Below are positions 16,379 to 23,685 of a stretch of DNA of 43,581 nt, piece by piece. Each line of letters starts with the position of its first letter. Position 1 is the stretch's first letter. Made by a program: the position numbers and the translations under genes. The stretch is from an uncultured Armatimonadota bacterium. GTDB lineage: Bacteria; Armatimonadota; Fimbriimonadia; Fimbriimonadales; Fimbriimonadaceae. Where the stretch lies: contig CAIYLG010000009.1 of assembly GCA_903927025.1 (NCBI GenBank), positions 1 to 43,581 on the forward strand, in the 5' to 3' direction. The notes beneath the pieces are model-generated. The model saw nothing but the letters and a program-made list of their open reading frames with translations. It was not told the origin of the DNA and made no database searches.

Positions 16379-16447
16379 TTCTGATCTCCTTGTTTTGTCC
16401 GCAGGGCTCTTTGCTCTGCTTCGATGATTGAAGTTTCCTTCGGCGAG

Positions 16448-16464
16448 ATGAAGACAAAATGAAG
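16448..16464 (-). promoter_or_regulatory. Candidate response-regulator box for the Spy-like gene
   Basis: On the minus strand CTTCAT-N5-CTTCAT (16464-16459 and 16453-16448) is a direct repeat with an 11-bp period, the spacing used by OmpR/PhoB-type dimers. It lies about 70 bp upstream of the start of the LTxxQ gene. The same repeat occurs on the other strand before the regulator gene. Confidence 0.55.
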
Positions 16465-16506
16465 GTGAATTTATTTCACAAAATTCTTTGCCGACACGCT
16501 TCTGAG

Positions 16507-16535
16507 CTCTTCATGACCTCTTCATGTCGACATGA
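16507..16535 (+). promoter_or_regulatory. Candidate autoregulatory response-regulator box
   Basis: CTCTTCATG occurs at 16507-16515 and 16518-16526, giving CTTCAT-N5-CTTCAT with an 11-bp period. It overlaps a 14-bp perfect palindrome TCATGTCGACATGA (16522-16535). A TATTAC box at 16541-16546 is placed so that the repeat covers the -35 region, as in activator-dependent promoters. Confidence 0.55.
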
Positions 16536-16575
16536 CATCTTATTACAAAGTTTAGAAGGGAAAGAAGAAGTAGAG

Positions 16576-17247
16576 ATGAAGATCCTCCTTGTAGAAGATG
16601 AAAGGCCGCTCGCAACTGCCGTCACCCGCCTATTGTCCGATGCTGGGTGGCATGTAACATGGGAAGGTGATGGTGTAAAAGGGTGCCAAACAGCGTTGCT
16701 CGAAGAATTTGACTTGGTCATCCTTGATGTGATGCTTCCCGGCAAAAATGGCTGGGATATTCTCAACGAACTCCGATCTGGACGGCGGACGATGCCCATC
16801 CTGATGCTGACTGCGCTGGAAGATACCGAGGATAAAGTCAAAGGCTTGGAACTTGGCGCCGATGACTACCTTGCCAAGCCCTTTGAAGTCACTGAACTGC
16901 TTGCGCGCGTGAAAGCTCTTATGAGGCGGGATAAGCTCAACAAGGGGATGGTCGTCAAAATTGCCGACCTCGAAATCGACCGGAAGAGCCGCCACGTCAC
17001 GCGTGGCGGAAAGCAAATTGGGCTCACTCGCCGTGAGTACGACCTTCTGGAGGCACTCGCCTCCAACGAGGGAAGAGTTCTTAGCCGGGAGACAATTCAG
17101 GAACGGGTTTGGACCGACGAGGAGAGCTTTTCCAATACAGTGGATGTATTCATAGGCACATTGCGAAAGAAGATTGATGCCCCTTTTGACAAGAAGCTTA
17201 TCCATACCGTCCATGGATTTGGCTATGTTCTGAAAACAGAAGCTTGA
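16576..17247 (+). CDS. OmpR-family response regulator
   Basis: 223 aa from ATG 16576 (MKILLVEDERP). The open frame extends upstream to 16459, but the extra residues are not receiver-like and overlap the promoter repeats. The receiver domain has the acidic pair in VEDE, the phospho-acceptor Asp51 in LVILDVMLPG, Thr in LMLTALED and Lys in DDYLAKPF. The C-terminal winged-helix domain is of the OmpR/PhoB type: LTRREYDLLEALASNEGRVL, the recognition region ending SNTVDVFIGTLRKKID, and the wing IHTVHGFGYVL. It probably acts as a phosphorylation-activated transcription factor on its own gene and the divergent LTxxQ gene. The stop overlaps the TTG start of the kinase gene by 4 nt. Confidence 0.95.
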   Translation: MKILLVEDERPLATAVTRLLSDAGWHVTWEGDGVKGCQTALLEEFDLVILDVMLPGKNGWDILNELRSGRRTMPILMLTALEDTEDKVKGLELGADDYLAKPFEVTELLARVKALMRRDKLNKGMVVKIADLEIDRKSRHVTRGGKQIGLTRREYDLLEALASNEGRVLSRETIQERVWTDEESFSNTVDVFIGTLRKKIDAPFDKKLIHTVHGFGYVLKTEA

Positions 17248-18929
17248 CTGAACCCAACTCAAAGATGAGCCTATTCCCCTCCAGTGTTCGTGCGAAGCTC
17301 ACCCTTACCGCAGTCGCGGTAATGGGCTTGCTGTTCGTGCTCCTAGGTGCCGGGGTTGAAATTGCCGGCCGTCAGCAGATCATGTCCAGCGTGGATGGGG
17401 AACTGGCGCGACGAGCCGCACAAATCATTCGTGCCCACAAAGACTCTGACCGAGAGATGCGCCCGCCAGACGGTGTACCACCCCCAATGGTGTATGCACT
17501 GGGGCAAGATCGCGGACCCCGAGGAGGGAATCGACCGGGGGAGAATCCTCCCAATGACAATCGACCTGGTGATAACCGGCGAGGAAACCCGCCGGATCAG
17601 CAAGGCAACCGTGGCCCGCAGGGAGGCGGTCCGCCGCCTAACCAAGGAGGTGGACCAGACGGTCCTGGTGGGGGAGGAAGACGATTTGGAGGATTCCTCA
17701 GACGCCTTCGGGATATTGGCGACCCAACCCTCGCCGTAGGCCCGCGGTTTATCGTCACCAATCAGTCCCCACCCATCGCACCGCCTGAGATGCGAGAGCC
17801 CTACGATAAAGGGGCCGTTGCTCTGGCAAAGGTGAATCCAACCGTCTACTCCACGGTTTACATCGGAAACGGCGAATTGGCCCAAAAGATGCGGCTCATT
17901 ACTCAGCGTGCAAAGGACGAAGACGGAAGGGAATGGGTGCTCCAGGTCCCGTACCCACTCGGAGAAGTCGATAAGGCGCTGGCGACTCTTAGCACCACTC
18001 TCTTAGTGATCCTCCCCTTTGGCCTTTTGTTGACCGGCGCTGCTTGCTTGTTCCTGATGAGCCGTCTGATGCGTCCGATTCGCGAGATTGCTTCAACCAC
18101 GGCATCAATCAACGCCGAAGAACTTTCGGGGCGCCTCTCTACCAAGGGGACGGATGAGTTCTCCCAGCTAGCGGCAACGATCAATGCGATGCTTGGTCGA
18201 CTCGAAGAAGCATTCCGAGTTCAAAAGCTCACTATGGAGCAGCTCGAAGCGGTACTCAAGCAGCAGCGTCGATTCACTGCCGATGCTTCCCACGAACTCA
18301 AAACACCGCTCGCGGTGATCAAAGCAAACACCGGCATCATGCTTCACGGGTCTGATCTCAGTGAAGATGCGCGAAGCCAAATTGAAGCGGTCGACGCGGC
18401 CGCCGGTCGGATGAATCGGTTGGTTCAAGGCCTCATGGCGCTCGCCAAGGCAGATTCCGGATCTGCGCATCAGTCGGCCGCGCCCTTTGACTTGAAACTT
18501 ACCGTTCAAAATGCGATCGACCAGGTCCATCATAAGTCCACCCAATCGGTGAGTTATTCCGACGACGGAATGGATGGATTGGTAAATGGCTCGGAAAGAG
18601 ACATTGAGAGGGTATTCGTCAACCTCATCGACAACGCCTGCCGCTACATAGCCGACGATGGTCATGTCGAAGTTCAGGTTGAAAGACATCTCGATGAGGC
18701 CATCGTCACGGTTCGAGACAACGGTCTAGGCATCGCTCCCGAGCATCTGCCGCACCTATTTGAGCGGTTTTACCGGGCTGATGCCTCTCGATCCACAGGG
18801 ACTGGAGGAACCGGCCTTGGCCTTGCCATCTGTAAAAGCATTGTCGAATCCGTCAAGGGTTCCATCACTATTGAGAGTGAGGTTGGGAGAGGAACGACAG
18901 TAACTGTCTTGTTGCCACTGTCTTCTTAG
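17244..18929 (+). CDS. Sensor histidine kinase (partner of the OmpR-type regulator)
   Basis: 561 aa from TTG 17244, coupled to the regulator; ATG 17265 is an alternative start. The first membrane helix is at about 15-36, then an extracytoplasmic region that includes a block of about 60 Gly, Pro, Asn and Arg residues. The second helix (about 245-270) is followed by a HAMP linker (SRLMRPIREIASTT). The dimerisation domain has the phospho-accepting His350 in ASHELKTPLAV. The ATPase domain has the N box NLIDNACRYI, G1 DNGLGIAPEH, F box LFERFYRAD and G2 GTGLGLAICKSI. All catalytic boxes are intact. The Gly/Pro-rich sensor loop resembles in composition the low-complexity block in the divergent LTxxQ protein, suggesting the two interact in the periplasm; that part is inference. 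Its end is only 3 nt from the end of the convergent permease gene. Confidence 0.94.
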   Translation: MTEPNSKMSLFPSSVRAKLTLTAVAVMGLLFVLLGAGVEIAGRQQIMSSVDGELARRAAQIIRAHKDSDREMRPPDGVPPPMVYALGQDRGPRGGNRPGENPPNDNRPGDNRRGNPPDQQGNRGPQGGGPPPNQGGGPDGPGGGGRRFGGFLRRLRDIGDPTLAVGPRFIVTNQSPPIAPPEMREPYDKGAVALAKVNPTVYSTVYIGNGELAQKMRLITQRAKDEDGREWVLQVPYPLGEVDKALATLSTTLLVILPFGLLLTGAACLFLMSRLMRPIREIASTTASINAEELSGRLSTKGTDEFSQLAATINAMLGRLEEAFRVQKLTMEQLEAVLKQQRRFTADASHELKTPLAVIKANTGIMLHGSDLSEDARSQIEAVDAAAGRMNRLVQGLMALAKADSGSAHQSAAPFDLKLTVQNAIDQVHHKSTQSVSYSDDGMDGLVNGSERDIERVFVNLIDNACRYIADDGHVEVQVERHLDEAIVTVRDNGLGIAPEHLPHLFERFYRADASRSTGTGGTGLGLAICKSIVESVKGSITIESEVGRGTTVTVLLPLSS

Positions 18930-18932
18930 CCA

Positions 18933-20624
18933 TTACTGGTGACGGTTCCATTCAAGCGATATTGGAGCCACAAATATCCGAGCCAAAGGGATTGTAAGAA
19001 TCATGCCTGGTGTGAGTTGCGCTGACGAGAACAGCATGGGTGGGCAACAGGCGTTCTTAGCCGCAAGCATCACGACGGCTGCCGCGAGCCAAACTCCAAA
19101 GGTGAGTATGACCTCACGCCCGCGAAAAAGTCCGCGAGTGATTCCATTCGCGGCCGCAACACCGGCAAGGATCAATTTGGAGCCTAATGCCGCCCAAAGG
19201 ATGACCGTAAACAGCTCGTAAGGAATCGCAGAATGCGGGTCTGCATTGTGTTGCACACTTGCCTGGACCGCGATGACCGCAAGCGTCGCAACGAAGCTCA
19301 TCCCAATCGCTCCATTGCCGCTGATCTCTGCGGTAAGCAATAGCGTTAGCGCATTCCAGATCAGCACAAGGAGCCAAGCTACCGCAGTTGCTGTAAGCAG
19401 GATCTGCTGTTGCGACTGGAAATTGAACTCTAGACTCCCGGCACGAAGTCCAAATGGTGAGCTTGGAGCGTGCAGGCTGCACCATGCAAAAAGCGTCAAC
19501 ACAAGGAGCGCCCAAGAGATCAGCCCTGTACGCGCTGAACACACAAAAAGGGAACGCGTCACGTCTGTTCCAGACAACGGTCGGGTCGCCAGAAAGGGAT
19601 TGATCCGGCGATCTGGCATGAAAAGGTCTACCCTTCGGGGAGCCGAGCCCAACAGGAAACAGCTCATTATTACAAGGCCAATAAGCCATTCGGCACGATC
19701 ACCGATATTGTCCTGCGGCGTACCATAGGTTCCTAGGGTGTTCCAATGGATCAGCAGAGTGATTAAGGAGAATGAGAAACAGAAGAATCCTGTCACCCAG
19801 ATGGCAGCTTGGCCGTGCCGCCTTCGATCAGACCAAAGCAGTGTCTGCAGCTTCGACTTAAACGGCACCAACTTGGGAACTTCTCTCCGTTGACCAGCCT
19901 TTGTTGCCACGTCGATGTCAATTTTCGGCGGATAGCCGTGCCGCGCAGTTCGGAATCCAATGACAGCCAACGGAATACTCGCAAGTGTCAGCCCTACATA
20001 TAGCTCTATGAACTGAGTGAATGTGTGCCCGAGGATCGTCGTTACACTTGGCCCCATGAGACTGAATCCCATGAGAACAGTACATAGAAACGGCTTTACG
20101 AGTGGACCACGGATTCGTGACCAACAAACTGCTTGGAGACATAGGGTGAAACAAATGAGGCAAATTCCAACTTGGCAGGTGATGAGTGCTCCAGACTTAT
20201 CGAAGGCTAGCCATCCCATCCCTGCCGTTACAAGGATAACGACGCCCATTGAGAGTGCAGTGAAGAACATCTGAGCCGATATCAGCAACCCATCCGCGAC
20301 AGGAAGGGTCATCATTGCCACTGGGTAGGACGAGCCGTTTCCAATGGAGCCGTTCATGCTCTGCGGTGCTTCCGCATTTGCCTGGCGAAGGATGAAGATC
20401 AAACTCAGAATTACAATTCCTGCTAAGTCAAAGGTTGTGACCATCATCACAGCTAAAGTGCCAGCGGTGCTTCCGATGTTGGTGCTGATTCTGCCAAGCA
20501 GATGCATCAGGCCGATTAGGCCAACGGTGCCGGCCAAAATCTTGCCGTTGCGATCGAGGAATAGCCTCCCCATGGCTCCAACTGCCATCAGTTGGGATGG
20601 ATAGGGAAGGGTAGCGGATCTCAT
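18933..20624 (-). CDS. Large membrane protein, ABC transporter permease of a YtrA-type operon
   Basis: 563 aa with about 12 hydrophobic stretches (for example GTVGLIGLMHLLGRI, AQMFFTALSMGVVILVTAGM and VWLAAAVVMLAAKNA). No enzyme motif is present. The position is decisive: it overlaps by 4 nt the gene for an ABC ATPase, which itself overlaps a GntR regulator gene. Such regulator-ATPase-permease operons encode exporters for antibiotics, bacteriocins or lipids, or envelope-stress systems (YtrABC, BcrAB-like). The protein is longer than the usual 200-300 aa ABC-2 permeases and might be a duplicated permease, two halves of six helices. I could not identify internal repeats by eye. Export is inferred, and the substrate is unknown. 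Confidence 0.75.
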   Translation of the reverse strand: MRSATLPYPSQLMAVGAMGRLFLDRNGKILAGTVGLIGLMHLLGRISTNIGSTAGTLAVMMVTTFDLAGIVILSLIFILRQANAEAPQSMNGSIGNGSSYPVAMMTLPVADGLLISAQMFFTALSMGVVILVTAGMGWLAFDKSGALITCQVGICLICFTLCLQAVCWSRIRGPLVKPFLCTVLMGFSLMGPSVTTILGHTFTQFIELYVGLTLASIPLAVIGFRTARHGYPPKIDIDVATKAGQRREVPKLVPFKSKLQTLLWSDRRRHGQAAIWVTGFFCFSFSLITLLIHWNTLGTYGTPQDNIGDRAEWLIGLVIMSCFLLGSAPRRVDLFMPDRRINPFLATRPLSGTDVTRSLFVCSARTGLISWALLVLTLFAWCSLHAPSSPFGLRAGSLEFNFQSQQQILLTATAVAWLLVLIWNALTLLLTAEISGNGAIGMSFVATLAVIAVQASVQHNADPHSAIPYELFTVILWAALGSKLILAGVAAANGITRGLFRGREVILTFGVWLAAAVVMLAAKNACCPPMLFSSAQLTPGMILTIPLARIFVAPISLEWNRHQ

Positions 20625-21517
20625 CGTGAGGCTCCATGCGTCGGCCGCGAGTACCCGACGAAGATCTCATCGAGACTGGCGGACCGTTGATCTATGACTC
20701 TGGCTCCGAGTCTTTCTGCTTCCTCACGCAGAAGCTCGGGAGTCCCCTTTGAAAGTGCAGTCCATTCCCGTCCACTTCCTGAGATGGAGACGAGCCCCTT
20801 GAATATAGGCATCGAAAAGTTCGCTTTTTCGTAGACAAGCGTGCACGTTATGTGCTCCTCCTTAAGCGTATCGAGGGCGTCATAGAGTGCAATTTCACCA
20901 TTTTTGACAAGCGCTACATTGTCGGCTAGGCGATCCACTTCGGCGAGGTGGTGGGATGAAAGGATGACGGTTCGTCCTTCCTCGGCGATGGTCCGGACGA
21001 TGACAGAGAGAATGTCATGCCGAACGATCGGGTCCAATCCAGAAGAGGGCTCATCGAGAACGATCAGCGGGGGACGGTAGGCAAGGGCGGCCATCAGACC
21101 TGCTCGTGCGCGCTGTCCTTTTGAAAGGGTCGAGAGCTTGGCGTACAGGTCCAAGCGGAACTCCTTGGCAAGCTGGTCCGCGTACTCCTGGTCCCAAGTC
21201 GGATAGAAGCCCTGCATGTAGCGCTGGAGCTCATATCCGCGCATCCAGCCGGGCAGGATATCTTCCTCCGATAGGTAGCCAATCTGGGCTAATACTGGCA
21301 CTGGTTGTCTCGCTGGATCCATCCCGAAAACGCTTACCGTTCCCGTGTTGGGTTTCAGGAGGCCGAGCACATGCTTGAGAATTGTGGTTTTGCCCGATCC
21401 ATTTTCGCCAACGAGCCCTAGAACAGTTCCTTGGTCCACTTTGAGGCTGACATCGTTGAGGGCCAATTTCGACCCAAAGCTGCGGGTGACGTGATCAAGC
21501 TGAACAATGGAATTCAT
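20621..21517 (-). CDS. ABC transporter ATP-binding protein
   Basis: 298 aa. The nucleotide-binding domain has Walker A GENGSGKTT (about 37-45), the Q-loop region IGYLSEEDIL, signature LSKGQRARAGL (a Lys variant of LSGGQ), Walker B LIVLDEPSSGLDP and the H-loop VILSSHHLAEVD. A C-terminal extension of about 80 residues (from ALYDALDTLKEE) is typical of CcmA/BcrA-type exporters. It overlaps the permease gene (20621-20624) and the regulator gene (21514-21517) by 4 nt each, so all three are translated together. The protein provides ATP hydrolysis for the adjacent large permease. Confidence 0.95.
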   Translation of the reverse strand: MNSIVQLDHVTRSFGSKLALNDVSLKVDQGTVLGLVGENGSGKTTILKHVLGLLKPNTGTVSVFGMDPARQPVPVLAQIGYLSEEDILPGWMRGYELQRYMQGFYPTWDQEYADQLAKEFRLDLYAKLSTLSKGQRARAGLMAALAYRPPLIVLDEPSSGLDPIVRHDILSVIVRTIAEEGRTVILSSHHLAEVDRLADNVALVKNGEIALYDALDTLKEEHITCTLVYEKANFSMPIFKGLVSISGSGREWTALSKGTPELLREEAERLGARVIDQRSASLDEIFVGYSRPTHGASR

Positions 21518-21927
21518 GAAGGGTCTTCCTCAAGGGTTGGATCAGAAGGCGAAACAAGAACGGCAGAACGGCGACGCAGCAGATCAACGATCTCCTCGTC
21601 ACTAAATCCAAGCTGGTGGGCTTCGCTGAGGAGTGAGTCAATCCGGTCGGAGAGAATCCTCACTTGCTCACCTCGTGCCAGCGGAGAGCCAGCTTCCGAT
21701 ATGTAGGTTCCTGCCGTCCGCCGCTTCTCCACGACGCCAGAAACTTCCAGTTCTCGATAGGCCCTTGCCACCGTATTCGGATTCACAACAAGCTGCTCAG
21801 CCAGAACACGAATGGGCGGCATCTCATCCCCCGGCGACAAGCGCCCGGAGGCGACCAGGTACTTCACCTGGTTCACGATCTGAAGATAGATCGGGACCCC
21901 GTCATTAGTGGTGATGTGCAGCTGCAA
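21514..21927 (-). CDS. GntR-family regulator, YtrA subfamily
   Basis: 137 aa from a TTG start with AGGG 7-8 nt upstream. The winged helix-turn-helix is clear: GVPIYLQIVNQVKYLVASGR, PPIRVLAEQLVVNPNTVARA and YRELEVSGVVEKRRTAGTYI. The C-terminal part is only about 60 residues, without the large effector domain of FadR or HutC types, which places it in the YtrA subgroup. These repressors commonly control the ABC transporter operon in which they lie. A perfect inverted repeat 25 nt upstream of the start (21952-21973) is the obvious operator candidate. The inducer is not known; cell-wall-active compounds are typical for relatives. Confidence 0.93.
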   Translation of the reverse strand: MQLHITTNDGVPIYLQIVNQVKYLVASGRLSPGDEMPPIRVLAEQLVVNPNTVARAYRELEVSGVVEKRRTAGTYISEAGSPLARGEQVRILSDRIDSLLSEAHQLGFSDEEIVDLLRRRSAVLVSPSDPTLEEDPS

Positions 21928-21951
21928 TTATTTTCCCTGAATCTTGAATTA

Positions 21952-21973
21952 TTGTATTAGAGCAATAATACAA
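21952..21973 (-). promoter_or_regulatory. Candidate YtrA-type operator upstream of the regulator gene
   Basis: TTGTATTA (21952-21959) and TAATACAA (21966-21973) are perfect 8-bp inverted arms with a 6-bp spacer. On the minus strand they overlap the probable promoter (TTACAT, 18 bp, TACAAT), so binding would block transcription of the whole operon. GTATTA/TAATAC arms resemble sites reported for YtrA-type regulators, from memory. Confidence 0.6.
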
Positions 21974-22057
21974 GATGTAATCATGGAATGCAACCAAAAG
22001 TTTCTTGGAAAGAAATGAGCATCGAGAAATTTGGACGACCTCTGATATCGTGGAACG

Positions 22058-22420
22058 GTGGCAACTCTCGATGACGTGCGGCAATTCGCTCTAACACTTC
22101 CAGGTGCGATGGAGCGGACTGATGAATTCCGCTTTGACATTGAGTTGAAAGGAAAGTTGCGCTCCTTCGTCCACCTTTGGAGAGAGCGAATCCATCCCAA
22201 GAAGCCAAAGGTTCCTAACTTTGACGTGCTGGTCCTCTCAGTTCCTAGCTTGCGGGCCAAAGAGGAAATGCTTGCTGCCCACTCCAATTGGCTTTTCACC
22301 GAATCGCACTACGATGGGTACGCGTCGATTTTAGTTCGTTTGCCCGATGTTCCCAGAGACGAACTAGGTGGTCTCATCAAGCTGTCTTGGCAATGCGCAT
22401 CGAAATCCAACGTCGTTTGA
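22058..22420 (+). CDS. MmcQ/YjbR-family protein
   Basis: 120 aa from a GTG start. The opening DDVRQFALTLPGAMERTDEF and the following FRFDIELKGKLRSFVHLW match the MmcQ/YjbR family (CyaY-like fold, about 115-125 aa), and the end LPDVPRDELGGLIKLSWQ also fits. The family has a double-wing fold and has been suggested to bind DNA or other ligands, but its molecular role is unsettled. A TATCGT box 6 nt upstream of the GTG and the lack of a Shine-Dalgarno suggest a leaderless mRNA. The gene lies alone, convergent with the cytochrome peroxidase gene, with a shared hairpin between them. Confidence 0.8.
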   Translation: MATLDDVRQFALTLPGAMERTDEFRFDIELKGKLRSFVHLWRERIHPKKPKVPNFDVLVLSVPSLRAKEEMLAAHSNWLFTESHYDGYASILVRLPDVPRDELGGLIKLSWQCASKSNVV

Positions 22421-22438
22421 CTCGAACTTGAAATTTTA

Positions 22439-22477
22439 ATTCGAGAGCTCGGGGCCATCGGCACCGAGCCCTCGAAT
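22439..22477. terminator. Bidirectional hairpin terminator
   Basis: ATTCGAG-A-GCTCGG (22439-22452) pairs with CCGAGC-C-CTCGAAT (22464-22477), a 13-bp stem with one A/C mismatch. On the minus strand it is followed by TAAAATTTC. It separates the two convergent genes. Confidence 0.65.
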
Positions 22478-22486
22478 CAGTCCGTG

Positions 22487-23557
22487 CTATGGGTAGATCG
22501 GTTTGGTGAAGGAGCTATCTACAAGCGTCTTCAAGAACGCGACCAGCGCATCGTGGTCGCTTGCGTTCAAATGCACTCCGCCGTTTTCTCGTGCGAGACC
22601 TGGGTCCAATGTTTGGCTTTGGACGATTCCGCTGCTGTAGTGGCCCACCACTTCATCCAGGGTCGATATGCGGCCGTCATGCATGTAGGGCCCCGTAGCG
22701 GTCAAGTTGCGCAGTGAAGGGGTCTTGAATGTGGCGAAGTCTCTCGGGTTCTTTGTAACCCCTTCGCGACCGGCATCCGTTGGGTTTGCATCTAACCCGT
22801 TGTTGCGGAACTTGAAATCGCTAAAAAGCGGTCCCCCGTGACAGCGCGCACAGTCCCCTCCGAACTGACCGTTCCTAGGGTTGAATGGCGTCCTGAACAC
22901 GTCAAAGCCTTGCTGTTCTTGAGGAGTGAATTTGGCCAGTTTGCGTTGGACTAGATCAAATTTTGAGCTGCCAGCAAAAAGGGTGAGCTCATACTGCTCG
23001 AGCGCCAGTCCAATTCGGCCCGGAGTGATGCCTTTTGAACCAAACGCCTTAGCAAACTGAGCAGGGTACGTAGCGTCCTTCTGCAAGTTGGCCACTGCAT
23101 TTGCCAGCGTTTGGTTCATTTCGACTGGATTCTGAATCGGGTCCAGTGCCTGCGCCCGGAGTGTTGCTTCCCGACCATCCCAGAAGTAGTCGTGCTGATA
23201 GGCAAGGTTAAACAGCCCCGGCGCATTTCGAGTCCCCTTGGCACCGGTGCTGCCCTTGCTTAGCGCATTCCCTTGGTCGCTGAAGGCAGAGCCAGGGCGG
23301 TGGCAGCTTGAACATGCCTGCATCTTGTTGCCGGAAAGGAGCTTTTCATTGAACAGTCTCTGGCCGAGAGCTACGCCCTGCACGGTGAGTCGATTATCGG
23401 AAGGAAGAGGAGGGGCAGGCAAGCCTGCTGGAACCGTCAAGTTGTACGGGGTTGTCCCGTTAGGCAACGTTGGGGTGGTGGAGTTTTGTGCCAGAGCGGC
23501 GATCATTCCGGCTGCGCCGAAAGCTCCGCAGACCGATAGGGGCCAAGTCAATTTCAT
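22487..23557 (-). CDS. Di-heme cytochrome c peroxidase/MauG family protein
   Basis: 356 aa with a signal peptide (hydrophobic core about 8-22). Two heme c attachment motifs are visible: Cys82-Ser-Ser-Cys85-His86 and Cys236-Ala-Arg-Cys239-His240. The family motifs LFNEKLLSG, FWDGREATLRAQA, MHDGRISTLDEVVGHY and DHDALVAFLKTL are also present. Members reduce hydrogen peroxide in the periplasm, taking electrons from a small cytochrome or quinol chain, or oxidise protein side chains (MauG). A strong ribosome-binding site (AGGAGG, 6 nt spacing) precedes the ATG. Neither heme ligand is missing, so the protein should be active. A Thr/Pro/Asn-rich stretch after the signal peptide is a linker. Confidence 0.94.
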   Translation of the reverse strand: MKLTWPLSVCGAFGAAGMIAALAQNSTTPTLPNGTTPYNLTVPAGLPAPPLPSDNRLTVQGVALGQRLFNEKLLSGNKMQACSSCHRPGSAFSDQGNALSKGSTGAKGTRNAPGLFNLAYQHDYFWDGREATLRAQALDPIQNPVEMNQTLANAVANLQKDATYPAQFAKAFGSKGITPGRIGLALEQYELTLFAGSSKFDLVQRKLAKFTPQEQQGFDVFRTPFNPRNGQFGGDCARCHGGPLFSDFKFRNNGLDANPTDAGREGVTKNPRDFATFKTPSLRNLTATGPYMHDGRISTLDEVVGHYSSGIVQSQTLDPGLARENGGVHLNASDHDALVAFLKTLVDSSFTKPIYP

Positions 23558-23685
23558 CTAAGTCCTCCTGCTCCAGCTATGGAGCGACGCCTCTGGACCC
23601 TTCCTCCTTGAGCGTCCCAGCATAGTGAACTGCAAAGATGAGGAAAAGATGAGGGAGTTGCGACTGCTTCGGAAGTCCCGATGAG

